A stretch of DNA of 64,000 nucleotides from Paenibacillus_AM sp052180255 (GCF_052180255.1 NZ_CP197466.1:1488001-1552000), one strand, 5' to 3'; positions 1-10,236 are shown, counted from the first letter of the stretch. Numbers and translations: made by a program. The notes: generated by a model from the letters alone, not told the origin.

Positions 1-1458
1 CAAGTCGTGATTAAACAGTTGGCACTCGAACCGACGAATTTTATGTCTGAAGATGAGCTGATAAGCTATTTATCTCATCCGCAGCAAGCATTCTCCTTCC
101 TAGGTGTTCAACTTAAGCGCAGGATGCAGGGAGAGGAAATGCCAGATGCGTGGTGGGAGGTCTATAATTGGCTGCTGCAAGATGAAGCATGGAGCGGGAA
201 ACTAGGTCGAATGGTACAAGCTCTACTCTTCGATAATCACGAAGAGCGATTACCTGCCCTAACAAGCCGCGAATTATATGGCACACATCTTAAAGCGAGT
301 GTGTCTAGAATGGAGCGTTTTGCAGGCTGCCCATTTTCTCATTTTGTCTCACATGGTCTTCGTCTGCGGGAACGTCGGGTTTATGCGCTAGAAGCGCCTG
401 ATATTGGGCAATTATACCATGCTGCTCTAAGTGAATTTGCTCAGGGTCTGCAGCGCGATGGATTGGATTGGGGTGATTTATCGCCAGAGGATTGCTATGC
501 GCGCTCTGCACAAGTGGTAGAGGAGTTGGCACCAAAGTTACCGGGGGATATCTTGCTTAGTTCGCACCGGTTCCGACATATTACACGGAAACTCCAAGAT
601 GTGGTGGGGCGCTCATCGGTCGTGCTTGCTGAACATGCGAAACGTGGGGAGTTTAAGCCACTTGCCACCGAACTCGATTTTGGACCTGGTCAAACGTTAC
701 CTCCGCTTGAATTTACACTTGAGAATGGCTGCACAATGGAAATTATCGGGCGGATCGACCGTGTAGATCAGGCAGATACAGATGGCGGCGTGCTGCTGCG
801 CGTTATTGACTATAAATCTTCCTCTACGGCATTAGATATGTCAGAGGTGTATCATGGGCTGTCATTACAGATGCTTACTTACCTGGATGTGGTGATTACC
901 CATGCGGAGAAATGGCTAGGCATAGAGGCGAAGCCGGCTGGTGTGCTTTATTTTCATGTGCATAATCCACTTCTGCTTCATGCGAATCGAATTGGTGCAG
1001 ACAAGGCAGAGGAGGAAACAAGGAAACGTTTCAAGATGAAAGGGTTGCTTACGGCAGACACTGAAATTATTGGGATGATGGACAGCAGCTTGAAAACAGG
1101 TAGTGGACATTCTCAGCTTCTACCTGTTGCGATTACAAAAGATGGCGGTTTCTATAAAAACTCTTCTGTTGCAACAGATAAGCAGTGGAGGCAGATCCGT
1201 TCGTTCGTTAGAGGACAGATTAAACAAATTGGTACTGATATTACCGAGGGCGCAGTTGATATTTCGCCATATCGAATGGGGAATAAAGCGGCATGTATGC
1301 GATGTTCGTATCGTCCTGTCTGTCAGTTCGAGCCGAATTTCTCGGGCAGCCAGTATCAAGTTCGGAAGAAGCTGAGTGGAGACGATCTCTGGTCGGAGAT
1401 TGATCGTTGTGTGAAGAAAGAAGCTGAAGGAGTGACGGAGTATGACAATAGAACATAA
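1..1458 (+). CDS. addB: ATP-dependent helicase/nuclease subunit AddB, C-terminal part (5' end outside window)
   Basis: This is the 3' part of the AddB subunit of the AddAB (RexAB-type) double-strand-break resection complex; about 485 residues are visible, and the family is usually near 1,150. It contains the C-terminal nuclease domain, with a RVIDYKSS stretch near 790-820 that fits the RecB-like nuclease motif. Four cysteines match the known iron-sulfur staple: one in FAGCPFSHF (near base 330) and the C-x2-C-x5-C group CMRCSYRPVC near the C-terminus. The frame is open to base 1, so the true start lies upstream. The end overlaps addA by 17 bases, indicating translational coupling. Identification is firm. 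Confidence 0.95.
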   Translation, partial: QVVIKQLALEPTNFMSEDELISYLSHPQQAFSFLGVQLKRRMQGEEMPDAWWEVYNWLLQDEAWSGKLGRMVQALLFDNHEERLPALTSRELYGTHLKASVSRMERFAGCPFSHFVSHGLRLRERRVYALEAPDIGQLYHAALSEFAQGLQRDGLDWGDLSPEDCYARSAQVVEELAPKLPGDILLSSHRFRHITRKLQDVVGRSSVVLAEHAKRGEFKPLATELDFGPGQTLPPLEFTLENGCTMEIIGRIDRVDQADTDGGVLLRVIDYKSSSTALDMSEVYHGLSLQMLTYLDVVITHAEKWLGIEAKPAGVLYFHVHNPLLLHANRIGADKAEEETRKRFKMKGLLTADTEIIGMMDSSLKTGSGHSQLLPVAITKDGGFYKNSSVATDKQWRQIRSFVRGQIKQIGTDITEGAVDISPYRMGNKAACMRCSYRPVCQFEPNFSGSQYQVRKKLSGDDLWSEIDRCVKKEAEGVTEYDNRT

Positions 1459-4400
1459 CCCAATCATCATGCAGACGGCTCCAAGTAAGCCGCAGAATAG
1501 TACGTGGACGGATGAACAGTGGGAAGCAATCGCGCTTCGCGGAAGTGATCTGCTAGTCGCAGCAGCAGCGGGTTCGGGGAAAACGGCGGTACTCGTTGAA
1601 CGTATCATTGGGCGAATTTCATCCGAAGACGCTCCTGTGGATGTCGATCGTCTGCTTGTCGCGACTTTTACGAAGGCTGCTGCGGCAGAGATGAAGGAAC
1701 GGATTCGCGAAGCGTTGGAACGTAAGCTTGAAGATAATCCTCATTCCGATCATCTCCGCCGTCAGCTCGCGTTAATGGGACGCGCATCTGTGACGACGCT
1801 ACATTCTTTTTGCTTAGAAGTGATTCAACGTTATTACAGTATGATTGGGCTTGATCCTGGATTTCGAATTGCCAACGAGACAGAGGGCGATTTGCTTCGC
1901 CAGGATGTCTTGGAAGAAATGCTTGAACAGTATTATGAAAATAGCGATGAGAATGCTCCTTTTTGGCAATTGGTCGATGGCTTTGGTGGTGAGCGCGGGG
2001 ATGGCCCCTTGCTTGAGTTAATCGAACGGTTGTACGAGATTTCACGAAGTCAACCATGGCCGGAGCATTGGCTTACGGAAACTGCGGCAATGTTCGGTAC
2101 TAGAGACGTCCAAACTACTCCATCTACGGGTATACAGGATGCGCTGCGGATGTGGCAGGAAAGTTTGCTCCCCATTGTAAGATTGGAGCTTGAAGGTGCA
2201 GCAGAACTGTATGTTCAAGCCATCAGATTTGCAGATCTGCCTAATGGACCTGAGCCCTATCTAGAAACATTTCATGAGGAATTAAGAGAAGTTCGGACGT
2301 TGATTGAATTAACGAATCAGACGTGGCATTCGGTTCAAGTGATGCTGTCGCAAATCCCTGCTCGTAGACTTAAGCCTTGCCGAGGTGATGAAATCGATTC
2401 AGGCTGCAAAGAGCAGGCTTCGGATTTACGAAAGAAGGCAAAAGCTGCGCTGGATAAGCTGCGTACGGAGTTGTTTGCACGTACGGAAGCGGAATATGCG
2501 GAGGAAGTGCAGTTACTTGCACCCATGCTGAGGACATTATCAGCGATTGTTATTGAATTTGGACAGCGATATCAAGCGGCAAAAGCAGATAAAGGATTGC
2601 TAGATTTCGGGGATTTGGAACATTATACGCTGCAAATCTTAAGAGATTCAGCATCAAGTCCTGTTCATACAGAACCCTCTCAAGCTGCACTTGAATATCG
2701 TACACAATTTGTAGAGGTACTCATTGATGAATATCAAGATACGAACCGAGTGCAAGAAGCGATCCTGGATTTAATCTCAAACTCTTCTCCTGGTAATCGA
2801 TTTATGGTGGGGGATGTCAAACAGAGTATTTATAAATTCCGTTTAGCCGAACCCGGATTGTTCTTGGACAAGTATAAGTCATTTTCGGCGGGTGCTAGAC
2901 AAGATGGTGTGAAGATTGATTTGGCGCGGAACTTTCGTTCACGGCTTGAAGTTGTGGATGCTGTCAATTTCGTCTTTCGTCAATTGATGAATGAACGTGT
3001 TGGAGAAATTTCTTATGACTCGGATGCTGAGTTGATCCATGGTGCTAGTTATCCGAATGCAGAGCAAGACTTTGCAGTTCATGTCACATTGATTGATCGC
3101 AGCAGTGACGTCGCTGGGGAGAATGACACAAGTGAGAATGATGAAACAGATGAGGTAGAGTCAAAGTCTGAAGATGGAGCAGAAGGAGAGAATCCATTTG
3201 CTGAAGCGCAGGAGTTAGCAACTGCCGAAGCAGAAGCAAGAACGATTGCACGGCATATTCATTCCTTGCTTCATCCTGAAACAGGCCAACCTTTCATGAT
3301 TTATGACAAACAACTTAAAGGTATGCGTGAAGCGACTTACCGAGATATTGTCATCTTAATGCGTGCGACTTCCTCTTGGGCGCCAGCTTTTATGGAGGAA
3401 TTGCAATCTCAAGGGATTCCGGCGTATGCAGATTTAAGTTCGGGTTATTTTTCAGCAACTGAAGTTGAAGTGATGATTTCTCTACTAAAAATAATCGACA
3501 ACCCTTATCAAGATGTTCCGCTTGCAGCGGTATTGCGTTCCCCTCTTGTGGGATTAACTGCTGATGAGCTGGCTCTTATTCGTATTAAAGGCGGACAGAA
3601 AGTAAGTTTCTACGATACTTTGCGAGCTGCAGCTAGTCTAGAAAGTAGTGAGCAATCCGAAGATCGTGAAGTGGGAGCTGATGCGAGTTATTTGCAAACA
3701 AAGCTCAGGAATATACTCACTAAACTGAACGAATGGCGGACTGCAGCTAGACGGGGATCGTTGGCTGAATTGATCTGGAACATCTATCGCGATACAGGCT
3801 TTTATGATTTTGTCGGGGGCATGCCACAAGGTGGTCAGCGACAGGCCAATTTGCGAGCGCTCTATGATCGGGCGAAGCAATATGAAAGTACTTCGCTTCG
3901 TGGGTTGTTCCGATTCTTGCGGTTTATTAAGCGGATGCAAGACTCAGGTGGTGATTTAGGGACTGCTAGAGCACTAGGGGAAGGCGAGAATGTTGTACGC
4001 ATCATGTCCATTCATAAGAGTAAAGGTCTGGAATTTCCGGTTGTATTTGTAGCTGGAATAGCCAAGATGTTCAATCAACGCGATCTCAATGAACCTTTTT
4101 TAGTGCATAAAGAATTAGGTTTTGGTCCAAGGTTTGTGGATGCCGAGTTGCGAGTTGCCTATCCAACATTGCCGCTGTTAGCTATTCGCAGAGCGATGAA
4201 GCTGGAAACACTTGCGGAGGAGCTTCGGGTGCTCTATGTTGCCCTGACTCGTGCGCGTGAGAAGCTTTATTTAATTGGAACTGTAAAAGATGCTGCGAAG
4301 CAGATGAGAGATTGGGCACGGCTAGCCCAGCATCAACCATGGAATTTACCAGATAATGAATTGGCAAAGGCAAAGAGCTATTTGGATTGGCTGGGTCCTG

Positions 4401-5380
4401 CTCTAATGAGACATAAAGATGCATCGCTATGGCGCGAATTAGGGGAATGTGAAACAGATTTGCAGATGGGAACTGTTGCCCAGGATCGTTCACGCTGGAC
4501 GTTTGATATAAGGGCGCTTTACACTCTTTTCGAGTCGGAAAATGAAGTGGTTGATCCGACTGCTGGTGATCCTTATCTTACTGCGGTCCGAGAGGGTAAA
4601 CCCGTTGATGTTCAGAAAATAAGCGACCCAATCAGACAAAGGTTGGAGTGGCAATATGCATATCCGTATGCAAAGACTTATTTTGGTAAAACGACCGTAT
4701 CAGAAATGAAGCGGGTTGGAGAAGAGAAACGAATGGCGGCTGCTGGTGAAAGGGTAGAAGCGAGATTGGAATGGAAACCCGCTTCACTTTTGCGCAGACC
4801 CAGATTTCTTGAAGAGCGTAAGATGACCTCTGCGGAGCGAGGAACGGTGTACCATGCTGTTATGCAGAATCTGCCTCTAGAAGGGGAAATGCCTGATGAA
4901 GGGGTAGTTGAGCGTACGTTAGCGGGGATGATCGATCGTGAGATGTTAACGCCTGCTCAATGTGAAGCAGTAGATGCGGCGATGATAGTATCTTTTTTCC
5001 ATACAGAGGTTGGGCAAAGACTTCTTAAAGCATCTGTTATTAGACGAGAAGTTCCATTCTCTTATGGTTTGCGTGCAGGTGAAGTGTATGGAGAGGCAGA
5101 TCCGATTACAGCGCAGGAAACGGTATTGATTCAAGGGGTTATTGACTGTTTGTTTGAAGATGAAGAAGGGCTTGTGCTGCTTGATTATAAGACAGATCGC
5201 GTACATGGCAAGTCATTGGAAGATTTAGCGGCACAGTATCGGGTGCAGATAGAGCTATATTCGCGTGCGATTGAGCATATTTATCGAAAGCCTTTAAGTC
5301 GTAAATATTTGTATTTCTTTGAGGGTCAAGCTCTTGTGGATATGGATGAAGCGGTTAGGCGAATGGAGGGGAAGCAGTAG
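1442..5380 (+). CDS. addA: ATP-dependent helicase/nuclease subunit AddA
   Basis: AddA is the UvrD-like helicase plus nuclease subunit that pairs with AddB to process DNA ends for RecA. The 1312-residue length fits the family. Visible motifs are Walker A AAGSGKT (about residues 42-48), DEYQDTN (from about 429), GDVKQSIYKFR, ARNFRS, the helicase motif SIHKSKGLEFP, VLYVALTRAREKL, and the C-terminal nuclease motif LLDYKTDR (D about 1248, K about 1250). A strongly acidic low-complexity insert encoded near 3110-3200 interrupts the helicase region. The ATG lies inside the 3' end of addB, and sbcD follows after two bases. Housekeeping recombination gene. Confidence 0.97.
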   Translation: MTIEHNPIIMQTAPSKPQNSTWTDEQWEAIALRGSDLLVAAAAGSGKTAVLVERIIGRISSEDAPVDVDRLLVATFTKAAAAEMKERIREALERKLEDNPHSDHLRRQLALMGRASVTTLHSFCLEVIQRYYSMIGLDPGFRIANETEGDLLRQDVLEEMLEQYYENSDENAPFWQLVDGFGGERGDGPLLELIERLYEISRSQPWPEHWLTETAAMFGTRDVQTTPSTGIQDALRMWQESLLPIVRLELEGAAELYVQAIRFADLPNGPEPYLETFHEELREVRTLIELTNQTWHSVQVMLSQIPARRLKPCRGDEIDSGCKEQASDLRKKAKAALDKLRTELFARTEAEYAEEVQLLAPMLRTLSAIVIEFGQRYQAAKADKGLLDFGDLEHYTLQILRDSASSPVHTEPSQAALEYRTQFVEVLIDEYQDTNRVQEAILDLISNSSPGNRFMVGDVKQSIYKFRLAEPGLFLDKYKSFSAGARQDGVKIDLARNFRSRLEVVDAVNFVFRQLMNERVGEISYDSDAELIHGASYPNAEQDFAVHVTLIDRSSDVAGENDTSENDETDEVESKSEDGAEGENPFAEAQELATAEAEARTIARHIHSLLHPETGQPFMIYDKQLKGMREATYRDIVILMRATSSWAPAFMEELQSQGIPAYADLSSGYFSATEVEVMISLLKIIDNPYQDVPLAAVLRSPLVGLTADELALIRIKGGQKVSFYDTLRAAASLESSEQSEDREVGADASYLQTKLRNILTKLNEWRTAARRGSLAELIWNIYRDTGFYDFVGGMPQGGQRQANLRALYDRAKQYESTSLRGLFRFLRFIKRMQDSGGDLGTARALGEGENVVRIMSIHKSKGLEFPVVFVAGIAKMFNQRDLNEPFLVHKELGFGPRFVDAELRVAYPTLPLLAIRRAMKLETLAEELRVLYVALTRAREKLYLIGTVKDAAKQMRDWARLAQHQPWNLPDNELAKAKSYLDWLGPALMRHKDASLWRELGECETDLQMGTVAQDRSRWTFDIRALYTLFESENEVVDPTAGDPYLTAVREGKPVDVQKISDPIRQRLEWQYAYPYAKTYFGKTTVSEMKRVGEEKRMAAAGERVEARLEWKPASLLRRPRFLEERKMTSAERGTVYHAVMQNLPLEGEMPDEGVVERTLAGMIDREMLTPAQCEAVDAAMIVSFFHTEVGQRLLKASVIRREVPFSYGLRAGEVYGEADPITAQETVLIQGVIDCLFEDEEGLVLLDYKTDRVHGKSLEDLAAQYRVQIELYSRAIEHIYRKPLSRKYLYFFEGQALVDMDEAVRRMEGKQ

Positions 5381-5382
5381 TC

Positions 5383-6582
5383 ATGCGTATTTTGCATACA
5401 GGAGATTGGCATTTAGGACGTACATTAGAAGGGCGTTCGCGCATAGAGGAGCAAGCCGCATTCTTGGACGAGCTGTCTAATCTCGTTCGAGATGAGGACA
5501 TCGATCTTGTGCTAATTGCAGGGGATATCTATGATTCTGTAAACCCTCCTGCAGCAGCTGAGAGCATGTTTTATGAAAGTCTTGCGGAACTAGCCGAGGG
5601 TGGTAAACGACACGTTGTTGTGATCTCAGGTAATCATGATCACCCAGATCGGCTAGCTGCCTCAGGTCCTCTTGCTCAGAAGCAGGGAGTGACACTTATT
5701 GGCATGCCTACACCCAATCTGCAGACCTATAACATCCAGCGTACGGGCGAACAGGCTAAGGTGTTTGGTCTACCTTATCCATCGGAAGCACGATTAAGAG
5801 AGCTTTTTACAGAAGCAGGTGAAGAGGAAAAGCTACGATCTGCATACTCAGATCGAGTTGCGAGATTAATTGCAAAAGGTGCAGAAGGTTTTCAGAACGA
5901 CACCGTTAATCTGGTCATGAGCCATCTTTACGTATTAGGTGGGGCAGAGTCGGAGTCTGAGCGTCCGATTCAAGTTGGGGGTGCGTATACCGTGGATGTG
6001 AATGCATTTGCTGTAAACGCACAATATGCGGCGCTCGGACATTTGCACCGTGCTCAAAATATGAAAGCCTCTATACCTGTACGTTACTCGGGTTCTCCGC
6101 TTGCGTATTCATTCTCGGAAGCAGGACAAGCCAAGTCAGTCACGATTCTTGATTTAAAGCCGGGTCAAGCCGCTCATCCGCGAGAAGTATTCTTGCAAAG
6201 TGGGAAGCCACTTGTAAAATGGCGTGCTAAGGAAGGGCTCCCCGAGTTGTGGAGCTGGCTTGAAGAAAGACGTGATGCTTCCGCTTGGATTGATGTCGAG
6301 GTGCATCTTAAGGAAGCGATGTCACTGGAACAGATTCAGCGATTACGCAAAGCACATGATGGGTTTATTCATATTCGACCTATCTATCCGGAGATGAAGC
6401 AGGAAGAGTCGAGGGTGTCTATTGCTGAACTTAGCATGGAAGAGTTGTTCCGACGGTTTTATGTACGTCAGACTGGGGGAGCCGAGCCGGATCACGAACT
6501 TGTTCAGTTGTTCTTAGAGTTGTTGAATGAAGAGAACGACGGTGGAAATAAAGATCAAGCGAGAGAGGAGGTTGGGGTGTAG
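5383..6582 (+). CDS. sbcD: Exonuclease SbcCD, nuclease subunit SbcD
   Basis: SbcD is the Mre11-type metallophosphoesterase of the SbcCD complex, which cleaves hairpins and blocked DNA ends. The 399 residues carry the phosphoesterase signatures in order: GDWHLGR (D8, H10), GDIYD (D48), GNHDH (N84-H85-D86), a central SHLYV and GHLHRAQ. The ATG begins two bases after addA stops, and the stop is directly followed by the sbcC ATG, so the four genes read as one unit. The ribosome binding site GAGGGGAAGC sits in the addA 3' end. Confidence 0.96.
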   Translation: MRILHTGDWHLGRTLEGRSRIEEQAAFLDELSNLVRDEDIDLVLIAGDIYDSVNPPAAAESMFYESLAELAEGGKRHVVVISGNHDHPDRLAASGPLAQKQGVTLIGMPTPNLQTYNIQRTGEQAKVFGLPYPSEARLRELFTEAGEEEKLRSAYSDRVARLIAKGAEGFQNDTVNLVMSHLYVLGGAESESERPIQVGGAYTVDVNAFAVNAQYAALGHLHRAQNMKASIPVRYSGSPLAYSFSEAGQAKSVTILDLKPGQAAHPREVFLQSGKPLVKWRAKEGLPELWSWLEERRDASAWIDVEVHLKEAMSLEQIQRLRKAHDGFIHIRPIYPEMKQEESRVSIAELSMEELFRRFYVRQTGGAEPDHELVQLFLELLNEENDGGNKDQAREEVGV

Positions 6583-9500
6583 ATGAAACCGATATTGTTG
6601 AAGTTATCAGGTTTACAGAGCTATCGAGAAGAACAAGTCATTGATTTTACAAAGTTGTGTGATCAGGGTGTATTTGGGATATTTGGTCCAACAGGTAGCG
6701 GGAAATCAAGTATTCTTGATGCGATTACATTGGCATTGTATGGTCGTGTTGAACGGGCGAATGGTGGGACACAGGGCATTTTGAATCATGCGGAACAAGC
6801 CTTATTCGTTTCATTTACATTCCAACTCTCTCATGCGGGAGGCGCGCAAACATATCGCGTAGAACGTCAGTTTAAACGTAACTCAGATATTTCGGTGAAC
6901 AGTACGGTATCCCGACTTGTTCATATTCAAGAAGATGGGGAAAGTATTGTCCTTGCAGATAAAGCGAATGAAGTCACGGCTGGCGTTCAGCAGGTCATTG
7001 GGTTATCGATGACGGATTTTACGCGTGCAGTTGTGTTACCGCAAGGAAAGTTCGCGGAATTTTTGCTGTTGAAAGGCAGTGATCGTCGTGCGATGCTGCA
7101 GCGTTTGTTTCATCTGGAAAAATATGGTGATTTACTTAGTATGAAGGTGAGCTCACAGCTCAAACAATCGGATACGGCATTGACTGCTATTCATGCAGAA
7201 CAAGTCGGTCTTGGCGATGCCTCAGAGGAAGCGCTGCAGGAAGCTAAAGGTGAGCTGCATAACTTGCAGATTCAATCAACGGCTGCTCGAACGGATTTAC
7301 TGTTGAAGCAGGAAATCTATGAGGAGCAGCAGCAGGTCGTTCAGCTTCAACAAGAGGAAGAACATATTCAGAAGGAACTTCAGCAACACAGTGAGACGGA
7401 TGCTGAAGTGAAGATGTGGGAAGAAAAGTTAGCGTTATCGACGAAAGCTGAAATTGTACGACCATTCATGGAAAGTTGGCAGGAAGCCGTTAAACTCGAG
7501 AAACAGCAGATGGAAAACTTGCGTGTTGCTGTTAGCGAAGCGGATAAGGCTAAAGTTGACAATGAAGCTGCAAAAATCGAATTAAATCAAGCTCAGGATG
7601 GATTAATTCGGAATGAAGAGTCGTTTATTTCCCGCATTGAATCGCTGAAATCGGCTTTAGAGATAGAACGGGAAATTACTCAAGAGCAAGAAGAAGCGGA
7701 TCGATTGCAGAAACAAGCTGATGCTGTGCAGCAATCTTTTGATAAAACAATGGAAGTGCATAAATCTGCTATTGTGAGGAAAGAAAAGGCAGCATTGTTG
7801 CAGCAACAATTACAAGAACAGCTTAAATCTGCGCAAGTTCCACTTGAGAAGCGGCAGCAAATGCAGATGGCATGGAGAGAGAGTAAGGAGATGCTTAATC
7901 TTCGTGCGAAGCAAGTGGAATTGCTTAAAGAGGTTGAATCCTACAAAGATGCTTTGCACACACGTGAGGAGCAGCTTGAACAGTTGGCAATTGCAAAACG
8001 AGCATCGCAGGAACAGGTAGCACAGTGCCTGCTGGATGCGCAGCGTATTAGTGAAGGGTTTGTTTCTTCAGAATGGAAGGGCACGCTGTTAGAGACTGAT
8101 GTACGAAATAGAATGGAACAAGGGAAGACATGGTTACAGCGACAAGAGCGAGATAACCTAGCAGCTATATTGGCTAGGCAGCTAGAACATGGCGAGGAAT
8201 GCCCTGTATGCGGTTCGAAGCATCATCCTTTGCCTGCTGATGGAAGTCATGAAAGTGTTGATAACAGTCATGAATCTGTAGAAGTATTGAAACGTAGCTT
8301 GGATGATGCAGAGAAAATATTACAGTATGTGAGCCTGCGGAGAATGGAGTTGAAGAACGCTGTTATTCGCCTTGATACGGTAAAGCATGATGCCATTGCA
8401 CTATTCGGGAGTGAGTCCGATCGTCTAATGCGAGCAGAAAGCGAAGCAGCGTTGGCGGCTCTGAGTTTGGCTCCACAATTGATCGAGCAGAAGGAAACTG
8501 TACATCCTGATATAGATTTTCTCCCACTGAATGATCAGGTTGATATCGATGTTGTTGTGTCCTCAATTGCTGGATGCGAACAGGAGAAAGAGCAGTGGGA
8601 TCTAGATGTACAAGCTTGCTTGGATTCACTTGGAAGTATAGAGCGTACATGCACGGAGTTAGCAAGAACTTATCGCGAACAAGATGCGGCTTGGCAGACA
8701 TGCTTCGCACAGCTGCAAGTTGAACGTACTGCCTATGAAAGGCAGGATGCAAAACGAAGTGAATTAGGGAAAGAATTAGACGAGCGCTCAGAAGCTTGGA
8801 ATCAAGCTTATCCGGGACTATTGGTGGAAGATGTCGATTCGCAAATGAATGCGATACATGAGCAGGAACGTCTTGCAGAAGAATTGCGCAGTCGGTTAGA
8901 GAAAAGCGTAACTGTACTCGAAGGAATGCAGGCTGAAGGTGAGCGCCTTCGCGGTGAAACCGAATCGCTCAGCCGAGACATCCTGCTGCTGCGCACGCAG
9001 GCTGAGAGCGCCGCGCAGCGAGCCGCGGCGAAGAACCAGGCGCTGCGCGCCCGCTTCGGCGATGCCCCCGTGCCGGGGCTCATCGCCGAATCTACCGCAG
9101 CGCTCGAAGCGCTGCGGATGCGCGCGCGCGAGGCCGCCGCAGCGCATGAGCGCACGCGCGACGCACACGCGCATGCGCAGCAGCGGCACTCTGCCGCTGC
9201 TGAGGGCAGCGCGGCGGCGAGCCGCGGCCGCGCCGAGACCGAGCGCCGGCTGCGCGAGGCGCTCCAGGCGGCCGCCTTTGCCACAGGCGAGGCGGCGATG
9301 GCTGCGCTGCTCGCGAGCGATGTGGCTCGCGAGTGGACAGCTCGCGTGCAGGCGCACCGCGAGCGGGCGACTGCCCTGCGTGCGGCACACGCAGGGGTAA
9401 GCGCTAAGCGGCGCGGACGTTCCGTCGCCGCTGAAGAGTGGACACGCGCTCAGTCCGAGCGCGTGGATGCCCAGGAGCGCCTGGAAGCGGCGCTCCAAGC

Positions 9501-10104
9501 TACTGCGCGAGCGGAGCAGACACTCGCCACGTTAATGGAGAAGCACGCGAGATGGAGCGTGCTTCAGACCAAGCGTGACGAACTGGAGCAGCATCGTGGC
9601 AGGCTTCTTAAGCTGCAAAGTACACTAAAGGCGAATGCTTTTGTCGAGTTTTTGGCAGAGGAACAATTGCTCGGCGTCTCACGACTTGCATCCGAGCGCC
9701 TCAGTCAGCTGACAAGACGTCGTTATGCACTTGAAGTCGATTCAGGCGGTGGTTTTATCATTCGAGATGATGCCAATGGAGGAGTTAGACGACCAGTTAC
9801 AACCTTATCTGGCGGCGAAACCTTCTTGACATCGCTGGCTCTAGCACTTGCCTTATCTGCGCAAATTCAGCTTAAAGGACAGTACCCGCTTGAATTCTTT
9901 TTCCTAGATGAAGGATTCGGAACATTAGATGGCGACCTGCTGGATACGGTCATCACCGCACTTGAGCAGCTGCATATGGATAAACTCGCGGTCGGTGTCA
10001 TTTCCCATGTGCCAGAACTTCGCGCAAGATTATCTCGCAAGCTCATCGTGCATCCACCAGAGCCATCTGGACATGGGACACGCATTGAACTGGAACAGGG
10101 TTAA
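6583..10104 (+). CDS. sbcC: Exonuclease SbcCD, SMC-like ATPase subunit SbcC
   Basis: SbcC is the Rad50-like partner of SbcD. The 1173 residues have Walker A GPTGSGKSS (35-43), long coiled coils, a zinc hook CPVCGSKH (C540, C543), the ABC signature LSGGETF (about 1076) and Walker B FFFLDEGFGTLD (about 1106-1117). Coding starts at the base after the sbcD stop. From about 8940 to 9550 the second coiled-coil arm becomes very GC- and Ala/Arg-rich (bases 9121-9180 are 80% G+C, against 35% for 7561-7620), yet the frame stays intact and the ATPase end is normal. A terminator follows. Confidence 0.95.
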   Translation: MKPILLKLSGLQSYREEQVIDFTKLCDQGVFGIFGPTGSGKSSILDAITLALYGRVERANGGTQGILNHAEQALFVSFTFQLSHAGGAQTYRVERQFKRNSDISVNSTVSRLVHIQEDGESIVLADKANEVTAGVQQVIGLSMTDFTRAVVLPQGKFAEFLLLKGSDRRAMLQRLFHLEKYGDLLSMKVSSQLKQSDTALTAIHAEQVGLGDASEEALQEAKGELHNLQIQSTAARTDLLLKQEIYEEQQQVVQLQQEEEHIQKELQQHSETDAEVKMWEEKLALSTKAEIVRPFMESWQEAVKLEKQQMENLRVAVSEADKAKVDNEAAKIELNQAQDGLIRNEESFISRIESLKSALEIEREITQEQEEADRLQKQADAVQQSFDKTMEVHKSAIVRKEKAALLQQQLQEQLKSAQVPLEKRQQMQMAWRESKEMLNLRAKQVELLKEVESYKDALHTREEQLEQLAIAKRASQEQVAQCLLDAQRISEGFVSSEWKGTLLETDVRNRMEQGKTWLQRQERDNLAAILARQLEHGEECPVCGSKHHPLPADGSHESVDNSHESVEVLKRSLDDAEKILQYVSLRRMELKNAVIRLDTVKHDAIALFGSESDRLMRAESEAALAALSLAPQLIEQKETVHPDIDFLPLNDQVDIDVVVSSIAGCEQEKEQWDLDVQACLDSLGSIERTCTELARTYREQDAAWQTCFAQLQVERTAYERQDAKRSELGKELDERSEAWNQAYPGLLVEDVDSQMNAIHEQERLAEELRSRLEKSVTVLEGMQAEGERLRGETESLSRDILLLRTQAESAAQRAAAKNQALRARFGDAPVPGLIAESTAALEALRMRAREAAAAHERTRDAHAHAQQRHSAAAEGSAAASRGRAETERRLREALQAAAFATGEAAMAALLASDVAREWTARVQAHRERATALRAAHAGVSAKRRGRSVAAEEWTRAQSERVDAQERLEAALQATARAEQTLATLMEKHARWSVLQTKRDELEQHRGRLLKLQSTLKANAFVEFLAEEQLLGVSRLASERLSQLTRRRYALEVDSGGGFIIRDDANGGVRRPVTTLSGGETFLTSLALALALSAQIQLKGQYPLEFFFLDEGFGTLDGDLLDTVITALEQLHMDKLAVGVISHVPELRARLSRKLIVHPPEPSGHGTRIELEQG

Positions 10105-10121
10105 GTAACCGAACGTTCCCC

Positions 10122-10170
10122 AAAAGACTGACCTTCGCATCTTGCAACAGGTGTAAAGGCAGTCTTTTTT
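10122..10170 (+). terminator. Intrinsic terminator after sbcC
   Basis: The arms AAAAGACTG-A-CCTT and AAGG-CAGTCTTTT pair with one bulged A and are followed by T residues. It closes the addBA-sbcDC unit. Confidence 0.85.
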
Positions 10171-10197
10171 TATAAAGAGAATAAGCTGTTCACAACT

Positions 10198-10236
10198 TTG
10201 TGATATTTTTCACGTAATAAGTGATTTTTTTCACAT
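10198..10236. promoter_or_regulatory. Two tandem Rex/Fnr-type operators upstream of adhE
   Basis: Site 1 is TTGTGA-TATTTT-TCACGT (10198-10215) and site 2 is AAGTGA-TTTTTT-TCACAT (10219-10236). Both have the TTGTGA-N6-TCACAA layout shared by the redox repressor Rex and, in its core, by CRP/Fnr regulators. Their centres are 21 bp apart, two helical turns. An extra half-site TTCACAA lies at 10189-10195. Rex control of adhE is well known in Firmicutes, but site 2 is centred about -42 from the predicted start, which would also suit an Fnr-type activator. The sequence alone does not decide between them. Confidence 0.7.

Noticed and set aside
1120..1608. Minus-strand frame across the addB/addA junction
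   Set aside because: Antisense shadow of two well-identified coding regions, without a ribosome binding site or recognisable product.
8896..9498. Long frames on the minus strand and in the +2 frame within sbcC
   Set aside because: They arise from the GC-rich segment, where stop codons are rare; no ribosome binding site or known domain, and they are wholly inside the intact sbcC frame.
10101..10120. LexA-like sequence GAACGTTC after sbcC
   Set aside because: The halves are not separated by the four bases required in the DinR/LexA box.
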